A stretch of DNA of 39,975 nt, taken from NCBI GenBank assembly GCA_903861205.1, contig CAIOTC010000020.1, positions 1 to 39,975 on the forward strand. The letters are read 5' to 3'. Shown here piece after piece: positions 19,868-28,960 of this stretch (positions are counted from its first letter, which is position 1; every line of letters begins with the position of its first letter). A program made the translations under genes and the position numbers. The notes beneath the pieces were generated by a model. It was not told where the DNA came from. It saw nothing but the letters and a program-made list of their open reading frames with translations, and did not search any database. The DNA comes from an uncultured bacterium. GTDB lineage: Bacteria > Patescibacteriota > Minisyncoccia > Phycocordibacterales > DATDWN01.

Positions 19868-19910
19868 GAATCAAAAAACAACATGACTGGACCTCATGTT
19901 GTTTTTTGTT
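19868..19910. terminator. Bidirectional terminator
   Basis: AAAAAACAACATGA-ctggacc-TCATGTTGTTTTTT. Confidence 0.75.
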
Positions 19911-20280
19911 TTGTGTATTTTTCCGTTTTTTCCCAAAGGTCTTCGAGTTCAAAAGGTTTTGAGAGAAAATCGTCGGCGGTGGCTTCTTTGGCCAATTTGT
20001 GCGCGTCGGAGTAGGCGGTCAACATTATGATCGGAATGTCTTTTGTGGCGTTGTTGCTTTTCAATTCTCGACAAACCGCGCGGCCGTCCTGATCTGCTAA
20101 AGAAACATAAAGAAAAATAATGTCAGGAGAAAATTCAACTATTGCGTCAACACCTTCGAACGAACTCACAGTTCGCACGTGGTGATCTTTTAGCTCGAGT
20201 GCTTGCTTCATGACGAACAAAATTCCTTGGTTGTCATCGATAATCAGTATTTTTGTTTTATTATCAGAGTTTATGCTCAT
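19894..20280 (-). CDS. Response regulator receiver protein
   Basis: KILIIDDNQGILFVMKQAL, IIMLTAYSD, DDFLSKPFE; overlaps the kinase gene by 4 bp. Confidence 0.9.
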   Translation of the reverse strand: MSINSDNKTKILIIDDNQGILFVMKQALELKDHHVRTVSSFEGVDAIVEFSPDIIFLYVSLADQDGRAVCRELKSNNATKDIPIIMLTAYSDAHKLAKEATADDFLSKPFELEDLWEKTEKYTKQKTT

Positions 20281-21377
20281 ACATGTGTGACAGACACTTT
20301 TGTGCCAAGCTTGGTGCTTTTCGTTTTAATCACCGCTTTCATCTGGCTGGCCAATGCGGCGACGATGCCCGTGCCAAGTCCCGGCTGGCTGCTGTCGGCT
20401 TTTTTCGAGTGGCCGGTGCCGTTATCCGCCACGCTAAGCGACCATTTTGGTCCTTTGGCTGAGTACGTGACAAGCACTTTGCCACCTTTCTCGCCCGGGA
20501 ATGCGTGTTTCAAAGAATTGATCACCAATTCTGTCGTCATTAGCCCGAGGCTGATTACTTCTTCCGATGTCACCGTGCCTTTTCCGGATTTTACTGTGAG
20601 CGTGATGGCTCTGCGGCCGCCAATCATTGATTTGGAAAGACTCTCACATAGAGCCGTTAGATACTTGCCAACCATTACATCTCCTTCATCAAAAGTGCTC
20701 GGGTCAAGTTGTTCTTGAACAGTGGCGATGGTCATGATACGGCTGTGGGCATCTTCCAGATGAAAACGCGATTCCTCGGATTTAACCGTGCCGGCTTTCA
20801 ATATGAGAATGCTGGCGATCAGTTGCAGACTGTTGGCTATGCGGTGGCGCATTTCTTTCAGAAGTAAATCTTTTTGGGCCATCAGTTTTTCTCTTTCCGA
20901 TTCAAGATTTTTTTCTATCGTGGCGTCATGAATGGAAAGGAGCATCTTTTTTCGGCCGTTTTCATATCGTATTTCCAAGGCGTTGACCGACATTGTGCGC
21001 GATCCCAAGAAAGGAAAATCGTGTCTAACCTCGTAATCTTCCACCGTGGTGTGTTTTGGAATAACTTGTTCCAGGAGAGTGCGCAAAGCCGGAACATTCC
21101 ACTGACCATTTCCGAGATCGTAGAACATCTTGTCGCGCGTGTTTTTGTGTGTCAGGTTAAATTTTTTATAGAAAGAACGGCTGGCGACGATGATTCGCAG
21201 ATTTTCGTCTAGCACTATGAGAGGCTCGCGTATAGTGTCTATTATCGCCCGAGTGAGAATATGGCCGTCTTTTGGGTCACCGGAGCGGGTCGGAGACCCC
21301 AAGGTGTAGTTTGTCCATAGAATAAGAATATACCCCTTGTTCCATGAAAGCAAAGTGAATATGCTCGGTCGTAACAT
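20277..21377 (-). CDS. PAS-domain sensor histidine kinase, HisKA_2/HWE-like
   Basis: LLKEMRHRIANSLQLIASILILKAG; LGLMTTELVINSLKHAFPG; LSVADNGTG; GLGTGIVAALASQM. Confidence 0.88.
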   Translation of the reverse strand: MLRPSIFTLLSWNKGYILILWTNYTLGSPTRSGDPKDGHILTRAIIDTIREPLIVLDENLRIIVASRSFYKKFNLTHKNTRDKMFYDLGNGQWNVPALRTLLEQVIPKHTTVEDYEVRHDFPFLGSRTMSVNALEIRYENGRKKMLLSIHDATIEKNLESEREKLMAQKDLLLKEMRHRIANSLQLIASILILKAGTVKSEESRFHLEDAHSRIMTIATVQEQLDPSTFDEGDVMVGKYLTALCESLSKSMIGGRRAITLTVKSGKGTVTSEEVISLGLMTTELVINSLKHAFPGEKGGKVLVTYSAKGPKWSLSVADNGTGHSKKADSSQPGLGTGIVAALASQMKAVIKTKSTKLGTKVSVTHV

Positions 21378-21406
21378 TTAGTCAGGTTTATCGGCTTCAT
21401 ATTTAT

Positions 21407-21865
21407 ATGACAAAGTTGAGCAATTTTTTGAAATATTTTTATAGCGCGTCAGTTGCCACTTTTATTTTCGGCTCTTTTTTGTTCGCCTTTACTTATTTGT
21501 TGCCCGGCGCGGAAGTTGCCAAAGCTCTGGATTCAAAATGGACTCCGCCAGTCGGTAAATTCATACAAGGAGTCAATATTGCCAATAGCGGAATGATCTA
21601 CATTCAAGGAGCCAAAGTTTTGTCCGTATCAGGCAATCAAATCGTAGTTTCCGTTTCCTGGAATGTCGTCAAAATGCAATGGACGGTCAATACCAACGAA
21701 TCGTATTACAACAAACGCCATTTTGGCACAGGTTTCTTGGATTCCAAAGGTAACAGAGTTTTTATAACTGATATTCATGCGGGTGACATAATAAGCGTCA
21801 GTGGCGTTTTGGATACAAATTTTGCCGACCCGACCATCAAAGCGGATTTTGTCAGAACCCCGTGA
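21407..21865 (+). CDS. Secreted/membrane-anchored protein of unknown function
   Basis: N-terminal hydrophobic segment and a small beta-rich body. Confidence 0.6.
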   Translation: MTKLSNFLKYFYSASVATFIFGSFLFAFTYLLPGAEVAKALDSKWTPPVGKFIQGVNIANSGMIYIQGAKVLSVSGNQIVVSVSWNVVKMQWTVNTNESYYNKRHFGTGFLDSKGNRVFITDIHAGDIISVSGVLDTNFADPTIKADFVRTP

Positions 21866-21881
21866 TAGATTGTTTTGCAAA

Positions 21882-21925
21882 CAAAAAGGCGGGTCGATGA
21901 GTTTTCTCAATCGTCCCGCCATCAA
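21882..21925 (-). terminator. Terminator for the radical SAM gene (also a hairpin for the convergent gene)
   Basis: GGCGGGtCGATgAG-tttt-CTcAATCGtCCCGCC; T tract on the minus strand. Confidence 0.65.
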
Positions 21926-21938
21926 TGAAAAACATTTG

Positions 21939-23336
21939 TCATAATTGTCGCCCCATGACGATGAAGTTTGCCTCGGTTTGGCCACAACCGGAGTATCCGT
22001 TGTTGCCAAAAATTTTCCTGATCCTAACTTGTTCCAAGCCGGCATCAAGGAGCATCTGCTCAAATTTGACGACATCCTCGTCTCTTGTGTTGGGGACGTC
22101 CGGAAGATTTTCGGGACAACCGGCCATCAGTTTGATCTTGAACAAAGGCCTGTCCTTGAAGAAACTGACGATCCTTTTAGCTTCTCTCAGGCTGTCATTT
22201 ACGCCTCTGAAGAGTGCCCACGAGGCTGTCACTTTTTGTCCTGTCGCTTCGGCGATCTTCTCATACAGATTTGCCATTCTGTCCAAAGATTGTCCTCTTG
22301 TTCCGGGCATCAGAGTATCCCGGATTTTTTTATCGAGAGAATTGACGCTCCAATACATTGTCACCCTTGGCAAAGTGATGTACTTTTCCAGGTATTCTCT
22401 CAACCTGTCTTCTCGACCGACCGAGGTGATAATGAAAGAGACCAATGGCTTTTCAATCTTTGAAAGCTTCAAAATCATTTTTGCGCAGCAACCGAGATTG
22501 TTGACAAGTCCGTCTCCCGGTCCGGTGAAATTTACCAGGAGTCCGGCGTTGTTATTTTCTTGGAACAGTTTTTTGATCCGGGAATTACCCATGGCCATGT
22601 AGACCTGGGCTATCAATTCTTCCGTGGTTAGGGCGCGGACGTATGGAATCTTGTTACCGTCCGCCCCGCATTGGTTGCGCCAATTCGAGCACATTTCACA
22701 AAGTATGTTACAACCAATGGTCGTTTGAACTGATATCGGTTCCAAATTGTCGCCGGGAAAACCGGGATAAACCACCGTGTTTATCCAGCGACCATCCTTG
22801 TCAAATGAAATGAACTTTTCTGTCTTTTCTTCTTCGCTTATTCCCGTATATTCGCGAGTAAAAAGCAGAAGCGAGCTTATCCCATGCATGGTGCTCGTAG
22901 CTACCCATCGGTTTAAAATCACATCTGAAGTGTCCTTTCTCATTCTAATAGGCTGACTCATTTCGTTCATTACCGAAACAAGCGTGTCACTTTGCTTGAA
23001 TATATTTGATGTCTTGATTATCATTGCGTCAGGCTTAAATCGCAGATTTGCCTCCTGACTGTATTGAGCGGTAATGATAACCACATTTGTTTCAGGGGTA
23101 ATGTCGCTTAGTCGTTGAAAAAATTCTGTTACCAGATCTTGCCCGATGCTTATATCCACAAAAACCACATCAAACTTCTTGTTTGATCGAAGTGCTTCTT
23201 GCGTCAAAAAATTAGCCATCGGAATGCTCCTGGCGCTGGACACTTCATGCCCGGCTATTCTGCCAAGCCATCTCTCCATCGAATAAATATCCGCTTCGTT
23301 GTCGTCCACCACCAAAATCCGTTTTTTGTCGTCCAT
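21939..23336 (-). CDS. Response-regulator receiver domain fused to an RlmN/Cfr-like radical SAM domain
   Basis: N-term RILVVDDNEADIYSMERWL...VVFVDIS...VVIITAQ; C-term QTTIGCNILCEMCSNWRNQCG (CxxxCxxC) and GNNGYSGCGQTEAN (CGQ like the RlmN methylated Cys). Confidence 0.85.
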   Translation of the reverse strand: MDDKKRILVVDDNEADIYSMERWLGRIAGHEVSSARSIPMANFLTQEALRSNKKFDVVFVDISIGQDLVTEFFQRLSDITPETNVVIITAQYSQEANLRFKPDAMIIKTSNIFKQSDTLVSVMNEMSQPIRMRKDTSDVILNRWVATSTMHGISSLLLFTREYTGISEEEKTEKFISFDKDGRWINTVVYPGFPGDNLEPISVQTTIGCNILCEMCSNWRNQCGADGNKIPYVRALTTEELIAQVYMAMGNSRIKKLFQENNNAGLLVNFTGPGDGLVNNLGCCAKMILKLSKIEKPLVSFIITSVGREDRLREYLEKYITLPRVTMYWSVNSLDKKIRDTLMPGTRGQSLDRMANLYEKIAEATGQKVTASWALFRGVNDSLREAKRIVSFFKDRPLFKIKLMAGCPENLPDVPNTRDEDVVKFEQMLLDAGLEQVRIRKIFGNNGYSGCGQTEANFIVMGRQL

Positions 23337-23350
23337 ACCCACCTCCTTAG

Positions 23351-23364
23351 TTGTTCCTAGGAAC
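23351..23364. promoter_or_regulatory. Perfect 14-bp palindrome upstream of the receiver-radical SAM gene, possible operator
   Basis: TGTTCCTAGGAACA, just upstream of the AAGGAGG ribosome-binding site. Confidence 0.4.
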
Positions 23365-23401
23365 ATTTCCACTTATAGAGTATACCTGCTCCATGAAAAT
23401 T

Positions 23402-24601
23402 TCAAGGACACTTCCCATTCTTGCAATTTTGGGGGATCAAGGGCAGCCGAACCGTGAAAGTGCTTCCTTCTCCATATTTGCTTTGGACACTTATATTTCC
23501 GCCGTGCGCCTCGGCCACATATTTGCAAATGGCTAGCCCCAGGCCGGTTCCTTCGCTTCTGTCCTCGGATTTGTCCACTCGGTAAAAACGTTCGAAAATG
23601 TACGGCAAATCTTTTTCCGGTATGCCGATGCCGGTGTCTTCAACTTCGATGCATGCATCTTTTGCCTTCACATTCAATCGAATTTTTATCTTCCCGTCTT
23701 CTTTATTGTATTTGATGGCGTTTCTTATTAAATTGGAAAACAATCTTTCCACTTCTCCTTTGCTGGCCAGAATTTCAATCGGCGGATTTTTCTTATCATA
23801 CTCAATTTTTATTTTTTTCTCGCGCGCAACCACTTCCATTTTTTTGCATATCAAAATCAAAAGGGAAGTCAGGTCGAATTTTTCGTAGTTCAATTTCAAT
23901 TCCGACGAATTTGATTTGGTCAGCAAAATAAGATCGGTCATCATTTTCGAAGCTCGCTTGATTTCGTCGATAGCGTCGGTAAACAGTCCTTTCTGTTGCT
24001 TGTTCGGATTGCAAATTTTTGTCAGCAACTCCAAATTTCCTTGCATGATAGCCAGTGAGGTTTTGAATTCGTGCGAAACGTCCGCGATGAAAACGGACTT
24101 GAGTTCCGAAACTTTATGTAGCTCTTTGTTCAGCCTGTTCAGATCCTCGGTTCTGTGCTTGATTTTTTCTTCCAGACTGTTGTTGAGCTTGATCAGTTCG
24201 TTTTTAAACTTGACCGCCACTGTGTTGTCCGAGGCCAGGGAAATGGCGCCTTCGATTTTGCCTTTCTCATTTCGAAACGGCACGGCGGTGATCCTCAAAT
24301 ATTTATCCTCGCCTTTTTGGTTGATTTGATGACAGTCGTCGCGCCTAAAAGCCGTGCCCTTGGCAAGAAGTTCCCGGTAACTTTCCAGCAGGTTTTCTCT
24401 GATGAAAAATTTGTTTGAAAAAATATTTTTTTTTCCGCGCCCGCTTTCGCTGGAAAAATTTTTGAAATATTTGTTGACGGAGGTGATATCGCCGTTTTTA
24501 CCAATCGTAATAACGCTGACCGGCACATTATCCAGGATGATTTTGTTCAGCCTCTCGTGAGAATTCTTCGGCGCAGACCTTTTGTTCGTCGCCTTTACCA
24601 T
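23402..24601 (-). CDS. PAS-domain sensor histidine kinase (HisKA/HATPase_c)
   Basis: FIADVSHEFKTSLAIMQGNLELL; NLIRNAIKYN; VEDTGIGIPEKDLPYIFERFYRVD; GTGLGLAICKYVAEAHGG. Confidence 0.93.
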   Translation of the reverse strand: MVKATNKRSAPKNSHERLNKIILDNVPVSVITIGKNGDITSVNKYFKNFSSESGRGKKNIFSNKFFIRENLLESYRELLAKGTAFRRDDCHQINQKGEDKYLRITAVPFRNEKGKIEGAISLASDNTVAVKFKNELIKLNNSLEEKIKHRTEDLNRLNKELHKVSELKSVFIADVSHEFKTSLAIMQGNLELLTKICNPNKQQKGLFTDAIDEIKRASKMMTDLILLTKSNSSELKLNYEKFDLTSLLILICKKMEVVAREKKIKIEYDKKNPPIEILASKGEVERLFSNLIRNAIKYNKEDGKIKIRLNVKAKDACIEVEDTGIGIPEKDLPYIFERFYRVDKSEDRSEGTGLGLAICKYVAEAHGGNISVQSKYGEGSTFTVRLPLIPQNCKNGKCP

Positions 24602-24650
24602 ACCACTATTTTACCACATAAAACCCCCATTGTCTGTCAAACTACCTCTT

Positions 24651-24675
24651 AACTTGGAGGCTTTTCCTCCAAGTT
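24651..24675. repeat. REP hairpin 1, overlapping the RAYT stop codon
   Basis: AACTTGGAGG-CTTTT-CCTCCAAGTT. Confidence 0.9.
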
Positions 24676-25312
24676 AGTCAAACTCAAGATTATTCAATTC
24701 TTCTTTCTTTTTACATGTGTTTTTCCATGCTTGCAAGGCAAATTGTTCGTATTCTTTCTTTGATTTAAACTGATCCAATATTATTAATTTATTGCAAAAA
24801 TTAGTGTTGGCGGGCTGAATATATTCTACCCAACTTGATATACTTAATGGCTTGATAATAAATCCGTTTTCGTCGTAATTGTTTAAATTTGTATAAGAGA
24901 CCGCCTGGAGCAGATATTCATTTGAGTCAATGTATTTGCTTTTAAATTTCCCCTGAAATAATGAACCGGTTCTTTTGTTTTTCTCATTGAAATACATCGT
25001 GTATCCGGTTCCAAGTCTTTGCATAAATTTTTCCACACCTTTTTCATGAAGCGGGGAGAGGATAAAATGGTAATGATTCGAATTTAAACAAAAAGCAACA
25101 AATTCCACCAACTTGGAGGAAAAGCCTCCAAGTTCCTTTATAAAACTTTTTTCGTATAAACTACCAATGGGGTCTACAACATTGAATTCATTCATACTTT
25201 TAAAAAATCTTTCCAAATCATATTTATCAGAAAATATATTTCTTTTATCCACCCCTCTGTTATAAATATGGTAATACTCTCCCTCGATAAAATTTATTTT
25301 TCTACTAGACAT
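24674..25312 (-). mobile_element. REP-associated tyrosine transposase (RAYT, Y1/IS200-like)
   Basis: EYYHIYNRGVDKRNIF; LNSNHYHFIL (HxH); RTGSLFQGKFKSKYIDSNEYLLQAVSYTNLN. Confidence 0.93.
25110..25134. repeat. REP hairpin 2, inside the RAYT coding sequence
   Basis: AACTTGGAGG-AAAAG-CCTCCAAGTT, encoding ELGGFSSKL. Confidence 0.9.
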
Positions 25313-25326
25313 GGTTAAATTGTATC

Positions 25327-25349
25327 ACTTGGAGGAAAAGCCTCCAAGT
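25327..25349. repeat. REP hairpin 3, just upstream of the RAYT start
   Basis: ACTTGGAGG-AAAAG-CCTCCAAGT. Confidence 0.9.
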
Positions 25350-25354
25350 CCAAG

Positions 25355-25825
25355 TTACTTTAAATTACTCAGCTTATCCAGTTGCTGCGTAAAACCCATT
25401 TCCATACCGGCAACAGCCATCCCGGCGGCCGGTCCGGTTTTGAGTACAACCGCTTTGATTTTAATTTTGGTCTTTTCATCATCTTCAGTCAAAGTAACTT
25501 CCGTCGTTTGATCGATCAAAGTTTCTTCTTTTTGATCTTCTGTCCAAGCTTGCGCTTTATAAGAAAGTTTTGAATTTGGAACAACCTCCGTGAATTCCGC
25601 CAGCATCGGCCACAGCGTTCCTTTGTATGGGCCCATGGCTTCTCCCGCTTCCATAACAATATAAAATTTACCGCCAACTTTTAGGTCGACTTCGCACTCT
25701 GGGATCGAGACATTGTTTGGCCCCCACCACTTCTTCAGCATTTCCGGATCGGTCCAAGCCTTCCAAACCGATTCGGGTGGAGCGTCCACAACTTTTTCCA
25801 AAATTAATTCATTTTTATTTTCCAT
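25355..25825 (-). CDS. SRPBCC/AHSA1-like domain protein
   Basis: VVDAPPESVWKAWTDPEMLKKWWGPNNVSIPECEVDLKVGGKFYIVM. Confidence 0.9.
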   Translation of the reverse strand: MENKNELILEKVVDAPPESVWKAWTDPEMLKKWWGPNNVSIPECEVDLKVGGKFYIVMEAGEAMGPYKGTLWPMLAEFTEVVPNSKLSYKAQAWTEDQKEETLIDQTTEVTLTEDDEKTKIKIKAVVLKTGPAAGMAVAGMEMGFTQQLDKLSNLK

Positions 25826-25929
25826 AAATTTTAAATTTTTCTATTAAACAATCAATCTATCAAACCATTTATGAAATTATGCCGTAAGTCATGTGTCTAA
25901 TTCGAAATTGTGCTCGGTTAATTTTTAAA

Positions 25930-25966
25930 AAAGAAAAACGTTTGCCCTTGGGACAAACGTTTGTGT
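25930..25966 (-). terminator. Terminator
   Basis: Minus strand CAAACGTTTGTCCC-aa-GGGCAAACGTTTTTCTTTTT. Confidence 0.65.
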
Positions 25967-25990
25967 AGAAAAAACATCCCAACCTGTCTC

Positions 25991-26569
25991 TCAAGAACTT
26001 TTACGTCTTTTGGAAATGATTGAAGCCAAAATTTCGGCTTTTTTTCTTTCCGACGCCAAAAGGATTTCAATCGCCTCGTCAATGTCCGTTGAATACAAAT
26101 GTTTTTCGAAGTTTGGATCGGCAAGCGAATTTTGCGCGAAACCGGCGCTGCTGAGAGAATTTGCCCAGTTGCCGATACAAAACTCAATCATGGCAATCAT
26201 GCTTTGCACCGCCCATTTTGGAGAACTGGAATTGATTTGATTGTAAAAATGATCCACAGCTTTGCTTCGGAATCCTTGCTCGGAAAGCAGGGAACCGGTG
26301 CTGGATGAGAGTAATTTCGCAACCTCCTCTTTGGCCGGTAAAATGTTTTTTGGCATTGAATCCAGGACAAGATCCAAATACTTGGTAGCCGTTTCCTCCA
26401 GAATCCCCGGGTATCGTTTTTCCAAAAAATTAACCAGATCCTCAATCACCTTGCCGCTATGAGCCGTTACTTCCAAGATGTCATCTGGTGTGACTGTGGT
26501 CAACTGGTGCAAACTGTTCCATGACAGAGCTGAAACCTTGATTAAACGGTTACCGATCAACAAATTCAT
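25991..26569 (-). CDS. Hypothetical alpha-helical protein
   Basis: Long ORF with ATG start and a downstream terminator. Confidence 0.55.
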   Translation of the reverse strand: MNLLIGNRLIKVSALSWNSLHQLTTVTPDDILEVTAHSGKVIEDLVNFLEKRYPGILEETATKYLDLVLDSMPKNILPAKEEVAKLLSSSTGSLLSEQGFRSKAVDHFYNQINSSSPKWAVQSMIAMIEFCIGNWANSLSSAGFAQNSLADPNFEKHLYSTDIDEAIEILLASERKKAEILASIISKRRKSS

Positions 26570-26790
26570 GTCAAAAATCCTCCGCTCATATATTGCAATA
26601 TTTTGAACAAAAATGCAAATAGTAAATTTATTCTTTCACCTTCCAATTCATTTCAAAAGAAACGGAATATTTGCCTGGAATTTTCCATCTGGAAAATCTA
26701 AAGCAAAACAACTGGAATTTATTTTCAGCGATTTTACCAAAGCCAAATCTGTTCAAAGTTAGTTCTATATCTATGACCGTTTTATCTAAA

Positions 26791-27114
26791 TTATATATTA
26801 GGAAGTTTTGTTATTCCATCGTGTATTTCGGCGTGACAGTTTGCGCAGACAAGCACGCATTTTTTAATTTCCATTTCTATTTTAGCCCAAGAGCGAGTGA
26901 GACCTCGCGACGAAAGATCAAACTCTTTTTGGAATGGATTGATATGGTGGAAACCTAACGCTCTTTGACACTTGTTGTAACCGCAAATAACACATTTGCT
27001 GCCATGCAACGCCCTAGCCATTTCGCGGAGTTTTTTTCTTCTGCGTTTTACAGCCATCCGCATATATTCAGCACGGTCGGCATAAGTTCTAGTTTCTTTT
27101 TTCTTGGTATACAT
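26791..27114 (-). CDS. HNH endonuclease-like protein
   Basis: CVICGYNKCQRALGFHHINPFQKEF...CVLVCANCHAEIH. Confidence 0.85.
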   Translation of the reverse strand: MYTKKKETRTYADRAEYMRMAVKRRRKKLREMARALHGSKCVICGYNKCQRALGFHHINPFQKEFDLSSRGLTRSWAKIEMEIKKCVLVCANCHAEIHDGITKLPNI

Positions 27115-27205
27115 GAATTAAGTATACCACTTAAAAATATTTTTCACATTTTGCATTTTTGTACATTTTTGATATTATGGAAATGTTCTGAAACGCTTGT
27201 TGAGC

Positions 27206-27278
27206 TCCGCGGTAGCTCAGTGGTAGTAGCAATCGCCTGTTAAGCGATGGGTCGTTGGTTCGAATCCAACCCGCGGAG
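27206..27278 (+). tRNA. tRNA-Asn (anticodon GTT)
   Basis: Acceptor TCCGCGG/CCGCGGA; anticodon arm ATCGC-CTGTTAA-GCGAT; T arm GTTGG-TTCGAAT-CCAAC; no encoded CCA. Confidence 0.92.
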
Positions 27279-27298
27279 CTGAGTAAGTGTTTCTACTT

Positions 27299-27514
27299 AT
27301 GTACATAAAAATCAAAGTCAAAGCTGGGGCAAGGGAGGAAAAAGTGGTCAAGAAGTCGGATGACCATTATGATATTTCAGTCAGGGAAAAAGCCGAAGCC
27401 AATGCCGCAAATAGGCGGATTTTGGAGATTATTTCCGACATTTACAAAACCAAAAAAGTCAGGATTATTAGTGGACACCACGAGCCAGGCAAGATAATTT
27501 CTGTGGAAAATTGA
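27299..27514 (+). CDS. DUF167/YggU family protein
   Basis: KIKVKAGAREEKVVKKSDDHYDISVREKAEANAANRRILEIIS. Confidence 0.8.
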   Translation: MYIKIKVKAGAREEKVVKKSDDHYDISVREKAEANAANRRILEIISDIYKTKKVRIISGHHEPGKIISVEN

Positions 27515-27533
27515 GTTATGATATAATATAAAT

Positions 27534-27899
27534 ATGTCACTACAAATAAAAATCAAATCAACAAATATTTCTGTGAGCCCCGCAATCGAGGAATATGTTT
27601 TCAAAAAAATGCAGATTTTGGAAAAATTTATTCAGGACGACAGCGCACTTTGCGAGGTGGAGCTGGCCAAAAGCACCAAGCATCACAAAGCGGGAGATTT
27701 ATTCAAAGCCGAAGCCAACATCACTTTTGCCGGCAAACAATTTTATGTTTTGGCTGAAAAGGAAGACATTTATGCGGCCATTGATCTGATGCGCGATGAG
27801 GCGGAGAGAGTGATCGTTTCGCGCCGAAAAAGATATATTGCCAAAGTCCGTCGCGGAGCAAAAAGAATAAAAGATATGTTCAAAAGGTGGCAGGACTAA
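27534..27899 (+). CDS. Ribosome hibernation promoting factor (HPF/RaiA family)
   Basis: KSTNISVSPAIEEYVFKKMQILEKF...FKAEANITFAGKQFYVLAEKEDIYAAIDLMRDEAERVI. Confidence 0.88.
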   Translation: MSLQIKIKSTNISVSPAIEEYVFKKMQILEKFIQDDSALCEVELAKSTKHHKAGDLFKAEANITFAGKQFYVLAEKEDIYAAIDLMRDEAERVIVSRRKRYIAKVRRGAKRIKDMFKRWQD

Positions 27900-27908
27900 T
27901 CAATTTTA

Positions 27909-28076
27909 ATGATTTTCAATTTTACACTTGGGAGTATCTACGACAGAGCGCACCCTCTCCTGGCCAGTTTTATTTTTGTCTGCGTCGGTATTACCATAGT
28001 TTTTCTGGCCAACATTGTGATGACTAGATGGACTGAAATTTTGATCGGACTTCCAACTTTTTACCAAGGCTATTAG
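27909..28076 (+). CDS. Small predicted membrane protein (55 aa)
   Basis: ORF MIFNFTLGSIYDRAHPLLASFIFVCVGITIVFLANIVMTRWTEILIGLPTFYQGY; one TM segment. Confidence 0.4.
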   Translation: MIFNFTLGSIYDRAHPLLASFIFVCVGITIVFLANIVMTRWTEILIGLPTFYQGY

Positions 28077-28942
28077 TTTTTGATACCTTTTTGGAAATCT
28101 GAATAATCCATTTCTTTTTTGCCCTCCGGAACAACTCTGTCGAGGATAAGCGCGCCGTTTTCCATGTGCGCTTTTTTGATTATAACCCGCAAATTTTTAT
28201 CTTTATGTTTCTGGAAATAATAAGCGGTTGGCCAGGCGTGAAAGCTCCTGATTTTTCGCAAATTCAAATCGGCCGGATCGGATAAATTTATTTCACCGTC
28301 AGTTTTTTCTATTTTTTTACAGACAGTTGCTTGGCTGTGATTTTGTTCGATTCCCGGAATTTTGCCGGCGATCCAATCGGGAATAATTTGTGCCAACATT
28401 TTTCCACCTTCTTGTCCAAGGATTTTTTCCAGCGTCTCTGCATATGGCGGCCACTCAGGTATTTCGATTTTTTTTTGAGCCAAAATCGGTCCATGATCCA
28501 TTTCAGCATCGAGTCGCATTATGGTCACACCGGTTTCGTTTTCCGTCAAAATGGCGCTCACAATAGGCGACGGTCCGCGCAGTTTCGGAAGCAGGGAAGG
28601 GTGAACGTTGAGCGTTTGGTGTTTCGGAATATCCAAAATATTTTGTGGAATGATTTTTCCGTATGACGCCACAATAAACAAATCATCGGCTCCAAAAGAT
28701 CTAACCTCGTTTTCAATTCCCGGATTTTTATCTTCTCGCAAACTTTTCGGCTGGATAAATTTCACGCCATTTTCCTCGGCCCACACTTTCACTTCCGGCG
28801 GAGTCAAAATCATTTTCCTGCCCTTTGGTTTGTCCGGCATAGTCACGATAAGTGTCGGCAAGAAACCAGCCGATTTGAGTTCGTTGAGAACAAGTATGCT
28901 GAATGTGTCAGTTCCAAAAAATGTGAATTTTATTTCGGGCAT
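28073..28942 (-). CDS. fmt: Methionyl-tRNA formyltransferase
   Basis: FTFFGTDTFSILVLNELKS; NVHPSLLPKLRGPSPI; GVTIMRLDAEMDHGPIL. Confidence 0.95.
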   Translation of the reverse strand: MPEIKFTFFGTDTFSILVLNELKSAGFLPTLIVTMPDKPKGRKMILTPPEVKVWAEENGVKFIQPKSLREDKNPGIENEVRSFGADDLFIVASYGKIIPQNILDIPKHQTLNVHPSLLPKLRGPSPIVSAILTENETGVTIMRLDAEMDHGPILAQKKIEIPEWPPYAETLEKILGQEGGKMLAQIIPDWIAGKIPGIEQNHSQATVCKKIEKTDGEINLSDPADLNLRKIRSFHAWPTAYYFQKHKDKNLRVIIKKAHMENGALILDRVVPEGKKEMDYSDFQKGIKN

Positions 28943-28960
28943 TTGAATTTTTCTTGTCTC

